From positions 28,084 through 92,083 of the forward strand of contig CACGZQ010000003.1 of NCBI GenBank assembly GCA_902577575.1: DNA of 64,000 nucleotides, given 5' to 3'. The notes under the pieces are model-generated. The model saw only the letters and a program-made list of their open reading frames with translations, searched no databases and had not been told where the DNA came from. Shown here one piece after another: positions 51,897 through 60,325 of this stretch (position 1 is the first letter of the stretch; each line of letters begins with the position of its first letter). The position numbers were made by a program, and so were the translations under genes. This DNA comes from an uncultured Pelagibacteraceae bacterium. Lineage in GTDB: Bacteria > Pseudomonadota > Alphaproteobacteria > Pelagibacterales > Pelagibacteraceae.

Positions 51897-51990
51897 CTAC
51901 TTGCAAAAACTGCATAGCTCAAATCAAGACAATTCAATTCTTTTTAGATAGTTAAAACCCTATAACGCACGCTTAACAAGGGAGTTAGTT

Positions 51991-53283
51991 ATGAAAAAAT
52001 ACTTAGGATACTTTCTAGCAGGTACAGCCATTTATTTTGGCTTTGCTGGTCTTGGATATGCTGAGACTACAGTGTCTGCAGAGGTACAATACATTTTTAA
52101 TACCCTATTATTTTTAATGTCAGGTTTCTTGGTCATGTGGATGGCTGCAGGTTTCGCTATGTTAGAGTCAGGATTAGTAACATCAAAATCTGTTTCAGCA
52201 ATCTGTGCAAAAAATATAGGTTTATACTCAATCGCCGGAGTAATGTTCTGGTTGGTTGGTTACAATTTAGCTTATGGTATTCCAGAAGGTGGATATATTG
52301 GTTCATTTACACCTTGGAGTGACAATTCATCATTAGAAACAGGATATTCTGATGGTTCTGATTGGTTCTTCCAAATGGTGTTCTGTGCAACTACAATGTC
52401 AATCGTATCTGGCACATTAGCTGAAAGAATTAAGATCTGGCCATTTTTCTTATTTGCCGCAATTTTAACTGGAATTATATATCCAATTTCAATGGGTTGG
52501 CAGTGGGGTGGCGGATGGTTATCGGTAGCTGGTTTCTCAGACTTTGCTGGTTCAACATTAGTACATGCTGCTGGAGGAGCTGCGGCTCTTGCAGGTGCAA
52601 TCGTATTAGGCGCTAGAACTGGTAGATTTTCAGGAAAAGGCGAGGCTAAACCGATGGCACCATTTGCTGCATCATCAATTCCGTTAGCAACATTAGGAGT
52701 ATTTATACTTTGGTTAGGTTGGTTCGGATTTAATGGTGGATCTCAATTAGCTTCTGGAACGCTAGAAGACGTTTCAGCAGTAGCAACAATTTATATTAAT
52801 ACGAACTTAGCTGCAGGTGGTGGTGTATTAGCTGCTGCAACAGTATCAAGAGTTATTGGTGGAAAAACTGACGTTGTTATGATGCTAAACGGCGCAATTG
52901 CTGGATTAGTAGGTATTACCGCAGAACCACTAACACCAAGTCCGTTAGCTGCAATCTTCATTGGAGCAATAGCAGGAGTATTAATGTACTTCTCAACAAA
53001 ACTATTGTTCAAAATGAAAATTGATGACGTAGTTGGAGCCATCCCAGCACACTTAGTAGCTGGAGTATGGGGTACATTAGCAGTGCCATTAACAAATGGA
53101 GATGTTACTTTCGGAGCACAATTCTTAGGAACTATCTCAGTTGTGGTATTCGTATTCGTAGTCTCACTAATTGTTTTCCAAATAATAAAAAACACAATTG
53201 GATTAAGAATTAGTAAAGAAGCTGAAAGGTTAGGAACTGACAAAGCAGAAGTCGGTGTAATAGCTTACGGTATCAGAGACTAA
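51991..53283 (+). CDS. amt: Ammonium transporter (first copy)
   Basis: Inner-membrane ammonium channel of 430 residues, eleven spans after a signal peptide (to about residue 24, GYA-E). Hallmarks: MAAGFAMLESGLV, NLAYGIPEGGYIG, WGGGWLSVAGFSDFAGSTLVHAAGG (channel His at 192), LGWFGFNGGSQLA and a second channel His in AIPAHLVAGVWGTL. It ends in RISKEAERLGTDKAEVGVIAYGIRD, the signature tail for PII-type control. A paralogue follows at 53438. No glnK gene adjoins. A TATAAC at 51961-51966 could be the -10 element. Confidence 0.95.
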   Translation: MKKYLGYFLAGTAIYFGFAGLGYAETTVSAEVQYIFNTLLFLMSGFLVMWMAAGFAMLESGLVTSKSVSAICAKNIGLYSIAGVMFWLVGYNLAYGIPEGGYIGSFTPWSDNSSLETGYSDGSDWFFQMVFCATTMSIVSGTLAERIKIWPFFLFAAILTGIIYPISMGWQWGGGWLSVAGFSDFAGSTLVHAAGGAAALAGAIVLGARTGRFSGKGEAKPMAPFAASSIPLATLGVFILWLGWFGFNGGSQLASGTLEDVSAVATIYINTNLAAGGGVLAAATVSRVIGGKTDVVMMLNGAIAGLVGITAEPLTPSPLAAIFIGAIAGVLMYFSTKLLFKMKIDDVVGAIPAHLVAGVWGTLAVPLTNGDVTFGAQFLGTISVVVFVFVVSLIVFQIIKNTIGLRISKEAERLGTDKAEVGVIAYGIRD

Positions 53284-53318
53284 TTAAAAGTTCCCTCCCT
53301 CGTTAGTTGGGAAAAATT

Positions 53319-53360
53319 ATAAGGCCTGCAGGTTTCCCCCTTCAGGCCTTATTTATTTTA
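53319..53360 (+). terminator. Terminator after the first amt gene
   Basis: Stem ATAAGGCCTG (53319-53328) / CAGGCCTTAT (53343-53352) with a 14-base loop, followed by TTATTTTA. The core AAGGCCTG is shared with the terminator of the second amt gene. Confidence 0.82.
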
Positions 53361-53437
53361 CAAACCTCGTATGCATTAAATTCATGCTTCAAAACTTTTA
53401 AATTTGATATCAACTCATCAAAAAAAAGGGGGGAAAC

Positions 53438-54727
53438 ATGAAAAAATTAACTTTCATTTTAATAGGTTGTATTTCTGCTTTACTAATTAGCTCTCAAAGC
53501 TTTGCAGAAACAACTATGTCTCAAGAGGGACAATATATTTTTAACTCATTAGGATTTTATTTGGGTGGAGTGCTAGTTGCTTTCATGGCAGCAGGTTTCT
53601 GTATGCTTGAGAGTGGATTAGTGACGACGAAAAGTGTATCGACAATTGCCGCGAAAAATATAGGTAAATTTGCTATATGCTCACTCGTTTTCTTTTTGGT
53701 AGGCTATAATTTAGCTTATGGCGTACCAGAGGGTGGTTATGTAGGCTCATTTACCATTTGGACAGACTCGTCCGACGCTGAAACAGGTTACTCAGGCTAT
53801 TCAGATTGGTTCTTTCAAACAATGTTTGTGTGTGCAACAGCTTCAATAGTATCTGGAGCAGTAGCAGAGAGAATTAAGATCTGGCCATTCTTCATTTTTG
53901 CAGCAATTATGGCAGGAGTTATTTATCCAATTTCAATGGGATGGCAATGGGGAGGCGGCTGGTTAGCTAGCGGAGGCTTTTCTGATTTTGCAGGTTCAAC
54001 TTTAGTTCATGGATGTGGTGGCGCAGCAGCGCTCGCTGGAGTTATAGTTCTCGGAGCTAGAGAGGGCAGATTTGGACGAAAAGGTGAAAAGAGATCAATG
54101 CAACCTTTTGCAGCTTCAAGTATTCCATTGGTAACACTTGGAACTTTTTTACTTTGGTTTGGATGGTTTGGTTTTAACGGCTTTAGTCAACTAGCAATGG
54201 GAACTTTTGACGATGTAAATGCAATTTCTAAAATTGCAGTTAATACACATTTAGCAGGTGCAGCAGGAACTTTTACCGGAGCTGCTATTACAAGATTAAT
54301 TGGAGGTAAGACCGATATTGTTATGATGCTGAATGGTGCTCTAGCTGGATTAGTAGCTATAACTGCAGAACCTCTAACACCTGGTCCAATTACGGCTATG
54401 TTTATTGGATCCATAGGTGCAATCATTATGTATTTTGGTACAAAAATGTTAGAGAGCTATGGTTTAGATGATGTAGTTGGGGCTATTCCAGTACATATGT
54501 TTGCCGGAATATTTGGAACTTTAGTAGTTCCTTTAACAAATCCTGATACATCCTTTGGCACTCAATTTATTGGGACTGCATCCGTTTGTATTTTTAGTTT
54601 TGGATTGTCTTGGCTGACTTTCACAGCTCTTAAATCAACTATTGGATTAAGAATTAGTAAAGCCGCTGAGAAATTAGGAACTGATAAAGCTGAGGTAGGA
54701 GTTACCGCTTATTCTATAAGAGACTAA
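53438..54727 (+). CDS. amt: Ammonium transporter (second copy)
   Basis: 429 residues, a clear paralogue of the previous gene along the whole length, including the signal peptide (to about residue 23, SFA-E), MAAGFCMLESGLV, DFAGSTLVHGCGGAAAL (channel His), VGAIPVHMFAGIFGTLVV and the LRISKAAEKLGTDKAEVGVTAYSIRD tail. Cys residues and some loops differ, so affinity or regulation may differ. It has its own leader (154-base gap) with an AAAGGGGGGAAAC ribosome binding site, and its own terminator; the two copies are separately controlled. Confidence 0.95.
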   Translation: MKKLTFILIGCISALLISSQSFAETTMSQEGQYIFNSLGFYLGGVLVAFMAAGFCMLESGLVTTKSVSTIAAKNIGKFAICSLVFFLVGYNLAYGVPEGGYVGSFTIWTDSSDAETGYSGYSDWFFQTMFVCATASIVSGAVAERIKIWPFFIFAAIMAGVIYPISMGWQWGGGWLASGGFSDFAGSTLVHGCGGAAALAGVIVLGAREGRFGRKGEKRSMQPFAASSIPLVTLGTFLLWFGWFGFNGFSQLAMGTFDDVNAISKIAVNTHLAGAAGTFTGAAITRLIGGKTDIVMMLNGALAGLVAITAEPLTPGPITAMFIGSIGAIIMYFGTKMLESYGLDDVVGAIPVHMFAGIFGTLVVPLTNPDTSFGTQFIGTASVCIFSFGLSWLTFTALKSTIGLRISKAAEKLGTDKAEVGVTAYSIRD

Positions 54728-54737
54728 AAAAAACTTA

Positions 54738-54767
54738 AATAAAGGCCTGATCAATCAGGCCTTTATT
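54738..54767. terminator. Terminator after the second amt gene
   Basis: Perfect 13-bp stem AATAAAGGCCTGA / TCAGGCCTTTATT with a TCAA loop, followed by ACTTGTTTTTTT. The stop codon of the convergent glycosyltransferase-like gene lies at the edge of the stem, so it may serve both directions. Confidence 0.9.
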
Positions 54768-55785
54768 ACTTGTTTTTTTCCCATAAATTTTTCACATCAA
54801 TCATTGGGGATACTCCAAAAATTGAATTAATATTTGCGCAATGAATAGCTAAACTTGGAATCGGAGATAAACAAGAATGTGATTTGTAGATATTATGAAG
54901 CGGTTGTTCCCAAGGGTCTTTCCATTCTAATCCCATTTTTTCTAACTCATTAAAGTATTTATCTATTAAATTTTTACTAGTCATAAAAGTTACAAGGCTT
55001 TCTGATACAGTCCTCCAATGATACTTTTCTCCAAGATATATTTTTGTATCTTCATCTTTTGTATACAAATAAGGATAATCGGATGGTAGTAATATTATTT
55101 CATCTGAAAAAAAAGAGGAAAACTTTTCATAACTAAAAATCATTTCTGTAATTGCATTAGGTGTATGCAAATAATCATCTTCTACAAAATATATTAAATC
55201 GGCATTTTCATTTTTTGCAATTAATAAAGAATTATAAAAATTTGCCATATTTGAAAATTTAGCCTTAGAGTAATGACCTTTAATTTTATCTTTAAATTTT
55301 TCCACTTCAATTGAAATTAAATCATTTTTAGTGTCCGAACTTCTTAAAATTTCGCGGATTTTTGCTAAATCTTTTTCAGAAGAGTTTGTATCAGTAATAA
55401 TTATTTCAAAATTTGAATTTGGAAAATTTTTTTTGGCAATATTTATAGAGTTAATTAATGATTTCAAAGTTCTAAAAGTATATTCATTTTTTTCACAATC
55501 AAATATTCTTTTCTTATTTTGGTCCATTATTAATTCTGAAGTACAAGTTCTAAGAATAATCTTAAGAGAATTAACTTTTCTCTTAATATTAATTTGGCCC
55601 AATGGAATAGTTACTGATTTTTTGCCTGGAATACTAAGAGTTTCACTTAAGCTTTTATTTAAAGTCGGGGAGCTAAAATCTGATTGATTAATAATTTCAT
55701 AGCCAAGTAATCTACAAATCTTAATAAATATTCTTTTTAAAAAACTAGATTTTTTTGTATTTTCTATTTTTTTCATTCTGGTCAA
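54766..55785 (-). CDS. Predicted GT-A-type glycosyltransferase
   Basis: 339 residues. After a Lys-rich, Ser-rich N-terminus (1 to about 100), the part from about 100 looks like a nucleotide-sugar-binding alpha/beta fold: SLKIILRTC at the start, EIIITDTNSSEKD, and a metal-binding acidic motif DLIYFVEDDYLHTPNAI near 192-208. DPWEQPLHNIY and the following HCANIN fit the acceptor side. The family is not firmly placed. It is a single gene between the amt terminator and the rhodanese gene and may act on cell-surface glycans. Confidence 0.55.
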   Translation of the reverse strand: MTRMKKIENTKKSSFLKRIFIKICRLLGYEIINQSDFSSPTLNKSLSETLSIPGKKSVTIPLGQINIKRKVNSLKIILRTCTSELIMDQNKKRIFDCEKNEYTFRTLKSLINSINIAKKNFPNSNFEIIITDTNSSEKDLAKIREILRSSDTKNDLISIEVEKFKDKIKGHYSKAKFSNMANFYNSLLIAKNENADLIYFVEDDYLHTPNAITEMIFSYEKFSSFFSDEIILLPSDYPYLYTKDEDTKIYLGEKYHWRTVSESLVTFMTSKNLIDKYFNELEKMGLEWKDPWEQPLHNIYKSHSCLSPIPSLAIHCANINSIFGVSPMIDVKNLWEKNK

Positions 55786-55814
55786 ATTTATATATTAGTT
55801 TATATTCTACTTCT

Positions 55815-56213
55815 ATGAACATTAAATCTTCTCAAGAATTAGTAGCAGAAGCTGAAAAAAAAATTGAAACTTTGAGCGCAAAAGAGGCTAAAATCTTAGT
55901 CGATAAAAAGGAAATAACTCTAATTGATGTAAGGGATATTAGGGAGCTTTGGAAAGAAGGCACTCTAGAAAATTCAATACATATACCGAGAGGCATGTTG
56001 GAATTCTGGCTTGATCCTCAAAGCTCATATTACAATTCAAATAAAATTAAAGAAGTAAAGAAAATGGTATTATTTTGTGCATTAGGTTTTCGCTCTGCAT
56101 TAGCAACAAAAAGCTTAGTTGATATGGGATTTAAAAATGTTGCTCACGTTAGCGGGGGATTTGATGCTTTAAAAAATGCAGGTGTTAAAGTAATCAATAA
56201 AGATAAGAAATAA
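55815..56213 (+). CDS. Rhodanese-domain protein
   Basis: 132 residues from the ATG at 55815 (an in-frame ATG at 55755 would add a hydrophobic, unrelated-looking 20 residues and overlap the divergent gene). A single rhodanese domain: LIDVRDIRELWKEG, the active-site loop C88-A-L-G-F-R-S, and NVAHVSGGFDALKNAG. It may carry sulfur as a persulfide. Single-domain forms serve thiosulfate/cyanide or sulfur-relay chemistry; the partner is unknown. Confidence 0.85.
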   Translation: MNIKSSQELVAEAEKKIETLSAKEAKILVDKKEITLIDVRDIRELWKEGTLENSIHIPRGMLEFWLDPQSSYYNSNKIKEVKKMVLFCALGFRSALATKSLVDMGFKNVAHVSGGFDALKNAGVKVINKDKK

Positions 56214-56214
56214 T

Positions 56215-56802
56215 TTATTTACTTGCTTCTTTCAAGACAAACTCAATTCTATCTTGTCCCCAAAAGATTTTATTATTTGAAACAAAAGTTGGAGCTCCAA
56301 AAATACCCTTTTCATAGGCCTCACTTGTTCTTTTTTTTAGTGTATCCTTGATAGATGACGAAGTGGCTCTTAAAGCAAAAGTTTTAGGATTTACGTTTAA
56401 ATTTTTAAGGACTTTTTGAACGATATTATCATCATTCATATTCAAACCATCTTGCCAAATAGAATCAAAAATATTGTCTATATAATAACTTTTGAAATTA
56501 TCTTCTTCAGCTACAAAGACACCTCTCATTAAATTTAAGCTTCTTATTGGAAAATAAGAATTAAATTTAAATTTAACATTATTTCTTTCTGCAATTAGCT
56601 TACAGTCTCTTATCATATGTTTTGCTTTAGCAGGAATAAAAGCTGGAGCTTTAATCCCATGTAAATTATGTAATCCACCTAAAAGAATAGGCTTATAACT
56701 AATCTTTATTGAAGCTTTACGCTCAATTTTTTTTATTTCTTTATGTGCTAGAAAAGAATATGGACTTACAAAGTCAAAATAAAAATCAAATGGTTTAATC
56801 AT
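56215..56802 (-). CDS. 2-hydroxychromene-2-carboxylate isomerase-like DsbA-family protein
   Basis: 195 residues from the ATG at 56802; a longer frame begins at 56823. The start FDFYFDFVSPYSFLAHKEI, with SPYS in place of a CxxC, and GGLHNLHGIKAP, plus the C-terminal GIFGAPTFVSNNKIFWGQDRIEF, match the glutathione-dependent HCCA isomerase/kappa-GST branch. In naphthalene pathways it isomerises a ring compound; here it may be a GST-like enzyme of unknown substrate. It overlaps the upstream membrane gene by eight bases. Confidence 0.82.
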   Translation of the reverse strand: MIKPFDFYFDFVSPYSFLAHKEIKKIERKASIKISYKPILLGGLHNLHGIKAPAFIPAKAKHMIRDCKLIAERNNVKFKFNSYFPIRSLNLMRGVFVAEEDNFKSYYIDNIFDSIWQDGLNMNDDNIVQKVLKNLNVNPKTFALRATSSSIKDTLKKRTSEAYEKGIFGAPTFVSNNKIFWGQDRIEFVLKEASK

Positions 56803-57265
56803 TAAAGCTGATTTTTTTTGCAAAAAGAATTCTTAAAAACCAATAAAAGATTAATCCTACGGGACCAGTAAAATAGGTTAAGATTAAAGACGGGATCGTA
56901 ATTATTCTTGGAATTAGATATCTTTTAGAGTCTCTCACAATCCATGCCCCAGCAAACAAACTTATCGATAGAAAATGTATCCAAAATATTAAAAGTAAAA
57001 TTTCACTTGAAAACATTGAATATAAAGAGTCTAATCCGTAGTATAATTCAAAACCAGATAGGATATTATTTTCCAAGTATAGGTTGAAAGACAAATAGGC
57101 GTAAGCAATCGCTAGGAGTAATAAAGGTATAATTGATTGTGCAAAAAAATTTGTTATCGGGTGATAAGGAATAAAGATTAGTAGCAACCAGAAAGGAATT
57201 ACCCCCCAATTTGTAATCAAATAAATAATTTCTGGATTAATAATTTCTAATAGATCATTTATCAT
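56795..57265 (-). CDS. Integral membrane protein, unknown function
   Basis: 156 residues, four to five spans, including WGVIPFWLLLIFIPYHPITNFFAQSIIPLLLLAIAYAYLSF split over two spans. The Tyr/Phe-rich ending IPSLILTYFTGPVGLIFYWFLRILFAKK is like the small ABA4-type (DUF4281) membrane proteins; this match is by eye and uncertain. It overlaps the isomerase gene by eight bases and diverges from recX. Confidence 0.55.
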   Translation of the reverse strand: MINDLLEIINPEIIYLITNWGVIPFWLLLIFIPYHPITNFFAQSIIPLLLLAIAYAYLSFNLYLENNILSGFELYYGLDSLYSMFSSEILLLIFWIHFLSISLFAGAWIVRDSKRYLIPRIITIPSLILTYFTGPVGLIFYWFLRILFAKKISFND

Positions 57266-57291
57266 AAAAAATAATATAGTATATTAAAATA

Positions 57292-57852
57292 ATGAATCCC
57301 ACATCAAATAAAAGTGATTTTGAAGATCTAACTACCAATTTAAAAGACTTGGCATATTCATATCTTGAGAAATATAATCCTTCCAAACAACAATTAAAAA
57401 TTTACTTACTAAAGAAATATTTGACTAAAATTAAAGGAACCAAGTCAAAAAAAGAGGTAACATCAATTATTGATGAAATAGTCATTAATTTAGAAAAAAA
57501 TAAAATTTTGAGTGATGAATTATATTCAGACTCTAAAGCAAGAATGTATCTAAGAAGGGGTTATTCTTTAAATAAGATAAATCAATCTTTAAGAAGTAAA
57601 GGAATAGATGAAAAATTCGTAAAACAAAGCTTAGAAAAAATTAAAGAAAATCAAATCGAACCTGATTTCGTCTCTGCGTTAAAACTTTGTAAGAGGAGAA
57701 GGATAGGGCCTGTTCGTCCAGAAAATAACCGTGAATTATTCTATAAAAAAGATATGGGCATTTTAGCTAGAGGCGGATTTAGTTTCGATTTATCAAAGAG
57801 AGTCTTAGATCTTGATGTTAAAGAATTTAATAAGTTAATTAGACTTATTTGA
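57292..57852 (+). CDS. recX: Regulatory protein RecX
   Basis: 186 residues. Three-helix repeats typical of RecX are seen in KQQLKIYLLKKYL, DEIVINLEKNKILSDELYSDSKARMYLRRGYSLNKI and KFVKQSLEKIKENQ. RecX modulates RecA filaments. The last part (RRRIGPVRPENNRELFYKKDMGILARGGFSFDLSKRVLDLD) fits the family's third repeat. recA is not adjacent. The 3' end overlaps a small minus-strand gene by 18 bases. Confidence 0.83.
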   Translation: MNPTSNKSDFEDLTTNLKDLAYSYLEKYNPSKQQLKIYLLKKYLTKIKGTKSKKEVTSIIDEIVINLEKNKILSDELYSDSKARMYLRRGYSLNKINQSLRSKGIDEKFVKQSLEKIKENQIEPDFVSALKLCKRRRIGPVRPENNRELFYKKDMGILARGGFSFDLSKRVLDLDVKEFNKLIRLI

Positions 57853-57978
57853 TTTCTTTTTTTTTTCTTCTTCCACAAGAAAATCAATTTTTCTTTTAAG
57901 TGCATTTCTTACCAAAATAAAGAATAAGACACCAAAAATAGTAACTGATATAATAATTATTAAAATTGTTTTAATCAT
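57835..57978 (-). CDS. 47-residue single-span membrane protein
   Basis: A short frame reading MIKTILIIIISVTIFGVLFF and on, with one membrane helix (about residues 4-23) and a basic/acidic cytoplasmic tail RNALKRKIDF and LVEEEKKKKSNKSN. It begins inside the end of cysQ (8-nt overlap, ATGATTAA), a typical coupled start, and its end overlaps recX on the other strand. Unknown function. Proper topology and the coupled start suggest it is a real gene. Confidence 0.6.
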   Translation of the reverse strand: MIKTILIIIISVTIFGVLFFILVRNALKRKIDFLVEEEKKKKSNKSN

Positions 57979-58750
57979 TCAAATTCTCAGATCGTTTAAT
58001 TAATAGACTTGGATTTCTATAGTCTGCTTTTCCGTATAAGAATGGTTTCTCATCTAAAGTTTTAATAATAGCTCCAGCGTTTTGAGCAATAGCATGTCCC
58101 GCAGCATAATCCCACTCATTTGCCCTTTCTCTTGCAGCATAAATATCATATTCACCTGTAGCAATAACACAAAATTTATACGAGCTAGCCATTTTAACTA
58201 TAGAGTTTACATTGTTTTCTTTTAGTTTATTCAAAATCAGATCTGATGGTTTTATCACACTAGATAAGGCAACAATTTTTCCTTTTGGTTGTTTTTTTTT
58301 ACAACTTATTTTGTTCGTTTTACCGTTTTCAATTAAAAAACTTTCACCTGGTCCATATGAGAAGAAAAGTCTATTCTTTTTTGGTACACCAACTAGCCCT
58401 AAAACAGGAACTTTATCAATTATTAGTGCAGCATTAATTGTATATTCATCTTTTCCAGCAATATATTCTTTAGTTCCATCGATAGGATCAATAAGCCAAA
58501 AAACTTTTGAAGTATTCTTTACCTTCAAATCAACTGTTTCCTCGGAAATAATTTTGATATTCGGTGTTAGTTCTGAAATTTTTTTAGAAATTATCTCATT
58601 TACTAATAAATCCCCATTGCTGACAGGCGATTTATCTTCTTTAATTTCTATTTTCAAACCTTCATTATAAAGCCTTATTGACTCTTTTCCTGCATATTCA
58701 AAAGTTTTTATCAAATTTTCTGCAATAACTTTAAGTTCATTACTATTCAT
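57971..58750 (-). CDS. cysQ: 3'(2'),5'-bisphosphate nucleotidase
   Basis: 259 residues of the inositol-monophosphatase superfamily. Motifs: EDKSPVSNGD, ISEETVD, WLIDPIDGTKEYIAGKDEYTINAAL, and ANEWDYAAGHAIAQNAGA. DGTKEY with the SGDTKF-free start is the CysQ pattern. It removes phosphate from PAP, a by-product of sulfur transfer. SAR11 mostly lack assimilatory sulfate reduction, so the enzyme may serve PAP or inositol-phosphate-type substrates. It overlaps the DUF3553 gene upstream by eight bases. Confidence 0.85.
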   Translation of the reverse strand: MNSNELKVIAENLIKTFEYAGKESIRLYNEGLKIEIKEDKSPVSNGDLLVNEIISKKISELTPNIKIISEETVDLKVKNTSKVFWLIDPIDGTKEYIAGKDEYTINAALIIDKVPVLGLVGVPKKNRLFFSYGPGESFLIENGKTNKISCKKKQPKGKIVALSSVIKPSDLILNKLKENNVNSIVKMASSYKFCVIATGEYDIYAARERANEWDYAAGHAIAQNAGAIIKTLDEKPFLYGKADYRNPSLLIKRSENLND

Positions 58751-58916
58751 GTTCTATTTTTTCTAATGTTACATTTTCAATATTTATTACTCGTTTTCCA
58801 AAATTTTCGAAATTTACTGTGACTTTGTTACCTATGATCGATTGCACTTGACCTATCCCCCAATCGTTATTTGCAGGATTCTTAACATAATCACCTGGTT
58901 CAAAGTCAATAAGCAT
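58743..58916 (-). CDS. DUF3553-family small protein
   Basis: A 57-residue protein beginning MLIDFEPGDYVKNPANNDWG, then IGQVQSIIGNKVTVNFENFGKR. This PGD(Y/W)V-NP--DWGIGQVQS pattern is the DUF3553 signature, a small SH3-like beta-barrel also seen at the C-terminus of some UvrD helicases. It is too short for most gene finders. It overlaps cysQ by eight bases, suggesting coupled translation. Confidence 0.85.
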   Translation of the reverse strand: MLIDFEPGDYVKNPANNDWGIGQVQSIIGNKVTVNFENFGKRVINIENVTLEKIEHE

Positions 58917-58956
58917 TATGGAAAAAAAATATTAAATATACTATACACTCTTAATT

Positions 58957-60084
58957 ATGAATTCTCTAGGAATTAATAAAACAAATAAACAAACTAGAGT
59001 AGTAGTCGCTATGTCAGGAGGTGTTGACTCATCTGTTGTTGCAGCTTTGATGAAAGAAGAAGGTTACGATGTTACTGGTATTACATTAAAATTATACGAT
59101 GATACTAAACAATCTAGGGAGGGGAGACAATGTTGTGCTGGTCAAGATATTATGGATGCAAAAAGAGTTTCAGAGAAAATAAGTATAAAACATGAAATTT
59201 TGTATTATCAAAAAAAATTTAAGACCGAAGTAATTGACTCTTTTATAGATAGTTATGCAGCGGGAGAAACGCCGATCCCTTGTGTTCAGTGTAATCAAAC
59301 AGTTAAATTTAGAGATTTATTTAAATATGCTAAGGATTTAAATGCGGACGCATTAATAACTGGTCATTATGTATCTAGAATTCAACAAAATGGAAACGCC
59401 AGCATGTATCGCGCCAAGGATCACAATAGGGATCAAAGTTATTTTTTATTTAGTACTACACAAGAGCAATTAAATTTTTTGAGATTCCCTCTTGGCGAAA
59501 TAGATAAAGCAGAAACAAGATCTATAGCGAAAAAATTAAATTTAAACGTAGCAGATAAACCGGATAGCCAAGATATTTGTTTCGTACCAAATGGAGATTA
59601 CAGTGCTGTAATAAAAAAATTTAGACCAGACTCTTTTAAAAGTGGTAAAATTATTGATTTGGATGGAAATCAAATAGGTGAGCATGAAGGAATTATTAAT
59701 TATACAATTGGCCAAAGAAAAGGAATTAAAATAGCAAGTAATAAACCATTATACGTTGTAAACATAAATTCCGATAACAATACAGTTGTAGTAGGCAATA
59801 AAGAAAATTTAGAAATTAAAGAAATCAGGCTTAGAGAATTAAATATTTTGGCTGATAAAAAAGAATTTGATAAAGCAATAAATATCAAAGTGAGATCTAC
59901 TGGCAGACTTTTAAAAGCTAAAATCAATTTAGAAAATAATTATGCAAAAGTTGAAATTTTAGATAAAGAAATTGGAATTTCACCAGGTCAAGCTTGTGTT
60001 TTTTATTCTCAAGATGAATATGGGGATAAGGTTTTAGGTGGAGGGTGGATTGATAAGACTTTCAATAATTATTTATCCACTTAA
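58957..60084 (+). CDS. mnmA: tRNA-specific 2-thiouridylase
   Basis: Adds sulfur to U34 of tRNAs for Lys, Glu and Gln. 375 residues. The PP-loop is [10 protein letters not shown] (18-27); the two redox/catalytic Cys are C112 (in TPIPCVQCN) and C208 (in [10 protein letters not shown]); the SYFLFS and [10 protein letters not shown] segments and the C-terminal [11 protein letters not shown] beta-barrel are intact. The PxPC-xxCN form has an extra Cys (C109). An unidentified RNA candidate lies just downstream. Confidence 0.94.
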   Translation: MNSLGINKTNKQTRVVVAMSGGVDSSVVAALMKEEGYDVTGITLKLYDDTKQSREGRQCCAGQDIMDAKRVSEKISIKHEILYYQKKFKTEVIDSFIDSYAAGETPIPCVQCNQTVKFRDLFKYAKDLNADALITGHYVSRIQQNGNASMYRAKDHNRDQSYFLFSTTQEQLNFLRFPLGEIDKAETRSIAKKLNLNVADKPDSQDICFVPNGDYSAVIKKFRPDSFKSGKIIDLDGNQIGEHEGIINYTIGQRKGIKIASNKPLYVVNINSDNNTVVVGNKENLEIKEIRLRELNILADKKEFDKAINIKVRSTGRLLKAKINLENNYAKVEILDKEIGISPGQACVFYSQDEYGDKVLGGGWIDKTFNNYLST

Positions 60085-60145
60085 TTAACAACCTATATCA
60101 AGACACGCATTTAGTGATTATAATTTTTTCAGAATATGATTTAAT

Positions 60146-60325
60146 AGAATTAATTAAGAGGCAACTCTTAACTGGCCATTTAGGGAAAAACCGAGAGGTT
60201 CAAGCTTAAAGGGCAGAAAGGTGAACCTAGTAGCGCTAGAATAGTTCATCGGGACGGCTTGGCGGTAGCGCCTAAAACGACGAGCCAAAACTACTAAATT
60301 TCTGGGCGAAAGCCTAGAAATTTAA
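60146..60325 (+). ncRNA. Candidate structured non-coding RNA, family not identified
   Basis: A 180-base, locally GC-richer segment in an AT-rich gap, with many paired elements: stem TTAAGAG(GCAA)CTCTTAA at 60154-60171; GGTTC (60197-60201) with GAACC (60223-60227); GGCT/AGCC (60256-60259, 60283-60286) enclosing GGCG(GTAG)CGCC (60261-60272); and a 12-bp stem capped by GAAA at 60296-60323. Two stems carry GNRA loops on the plus strand only, which fixes the strand. A TATGAT at 60135-60140 may be a -10 box. It lacks the signatures of tmRNA, RNase P RNA, SRP RNA or known riboswitches that I can recall. Confidence 0.6.

Noticed and set aside
51900-51915. TGCAAAAACTGCA as an NtrC site before amt
   Set aside because: It is a direct TGCA repeat, not the inverted GCAC-GTGC form, and no sigma-54 promoter is visible.
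52791-53243. 150-codon open frame on the minus strand
   Set aside because: Shadow of the first amt gene; the product is a Thr/Pro/Ala-rich mirror of membrane codons without a ribosome binding site.
58212-58670. 152-codon open frame on the plus strand
   Set aside because: Antisense to cysQ, which has intact IMPase motifs; the product is a Phe/Ser-rich shadow.
60072-60080. TTATCCACT as a DnaA box
   Set aside because: Encodes the last codons of mnmA and differs from the consensus in the last base; no cluster around it.
60190-60215. GGTTCAAGC as the T arm of a tRNA or tmRNA
   Set aside because: The flanking bases do not form a five-pair T stem, and no acceptor stem or CCA end can be drawn.
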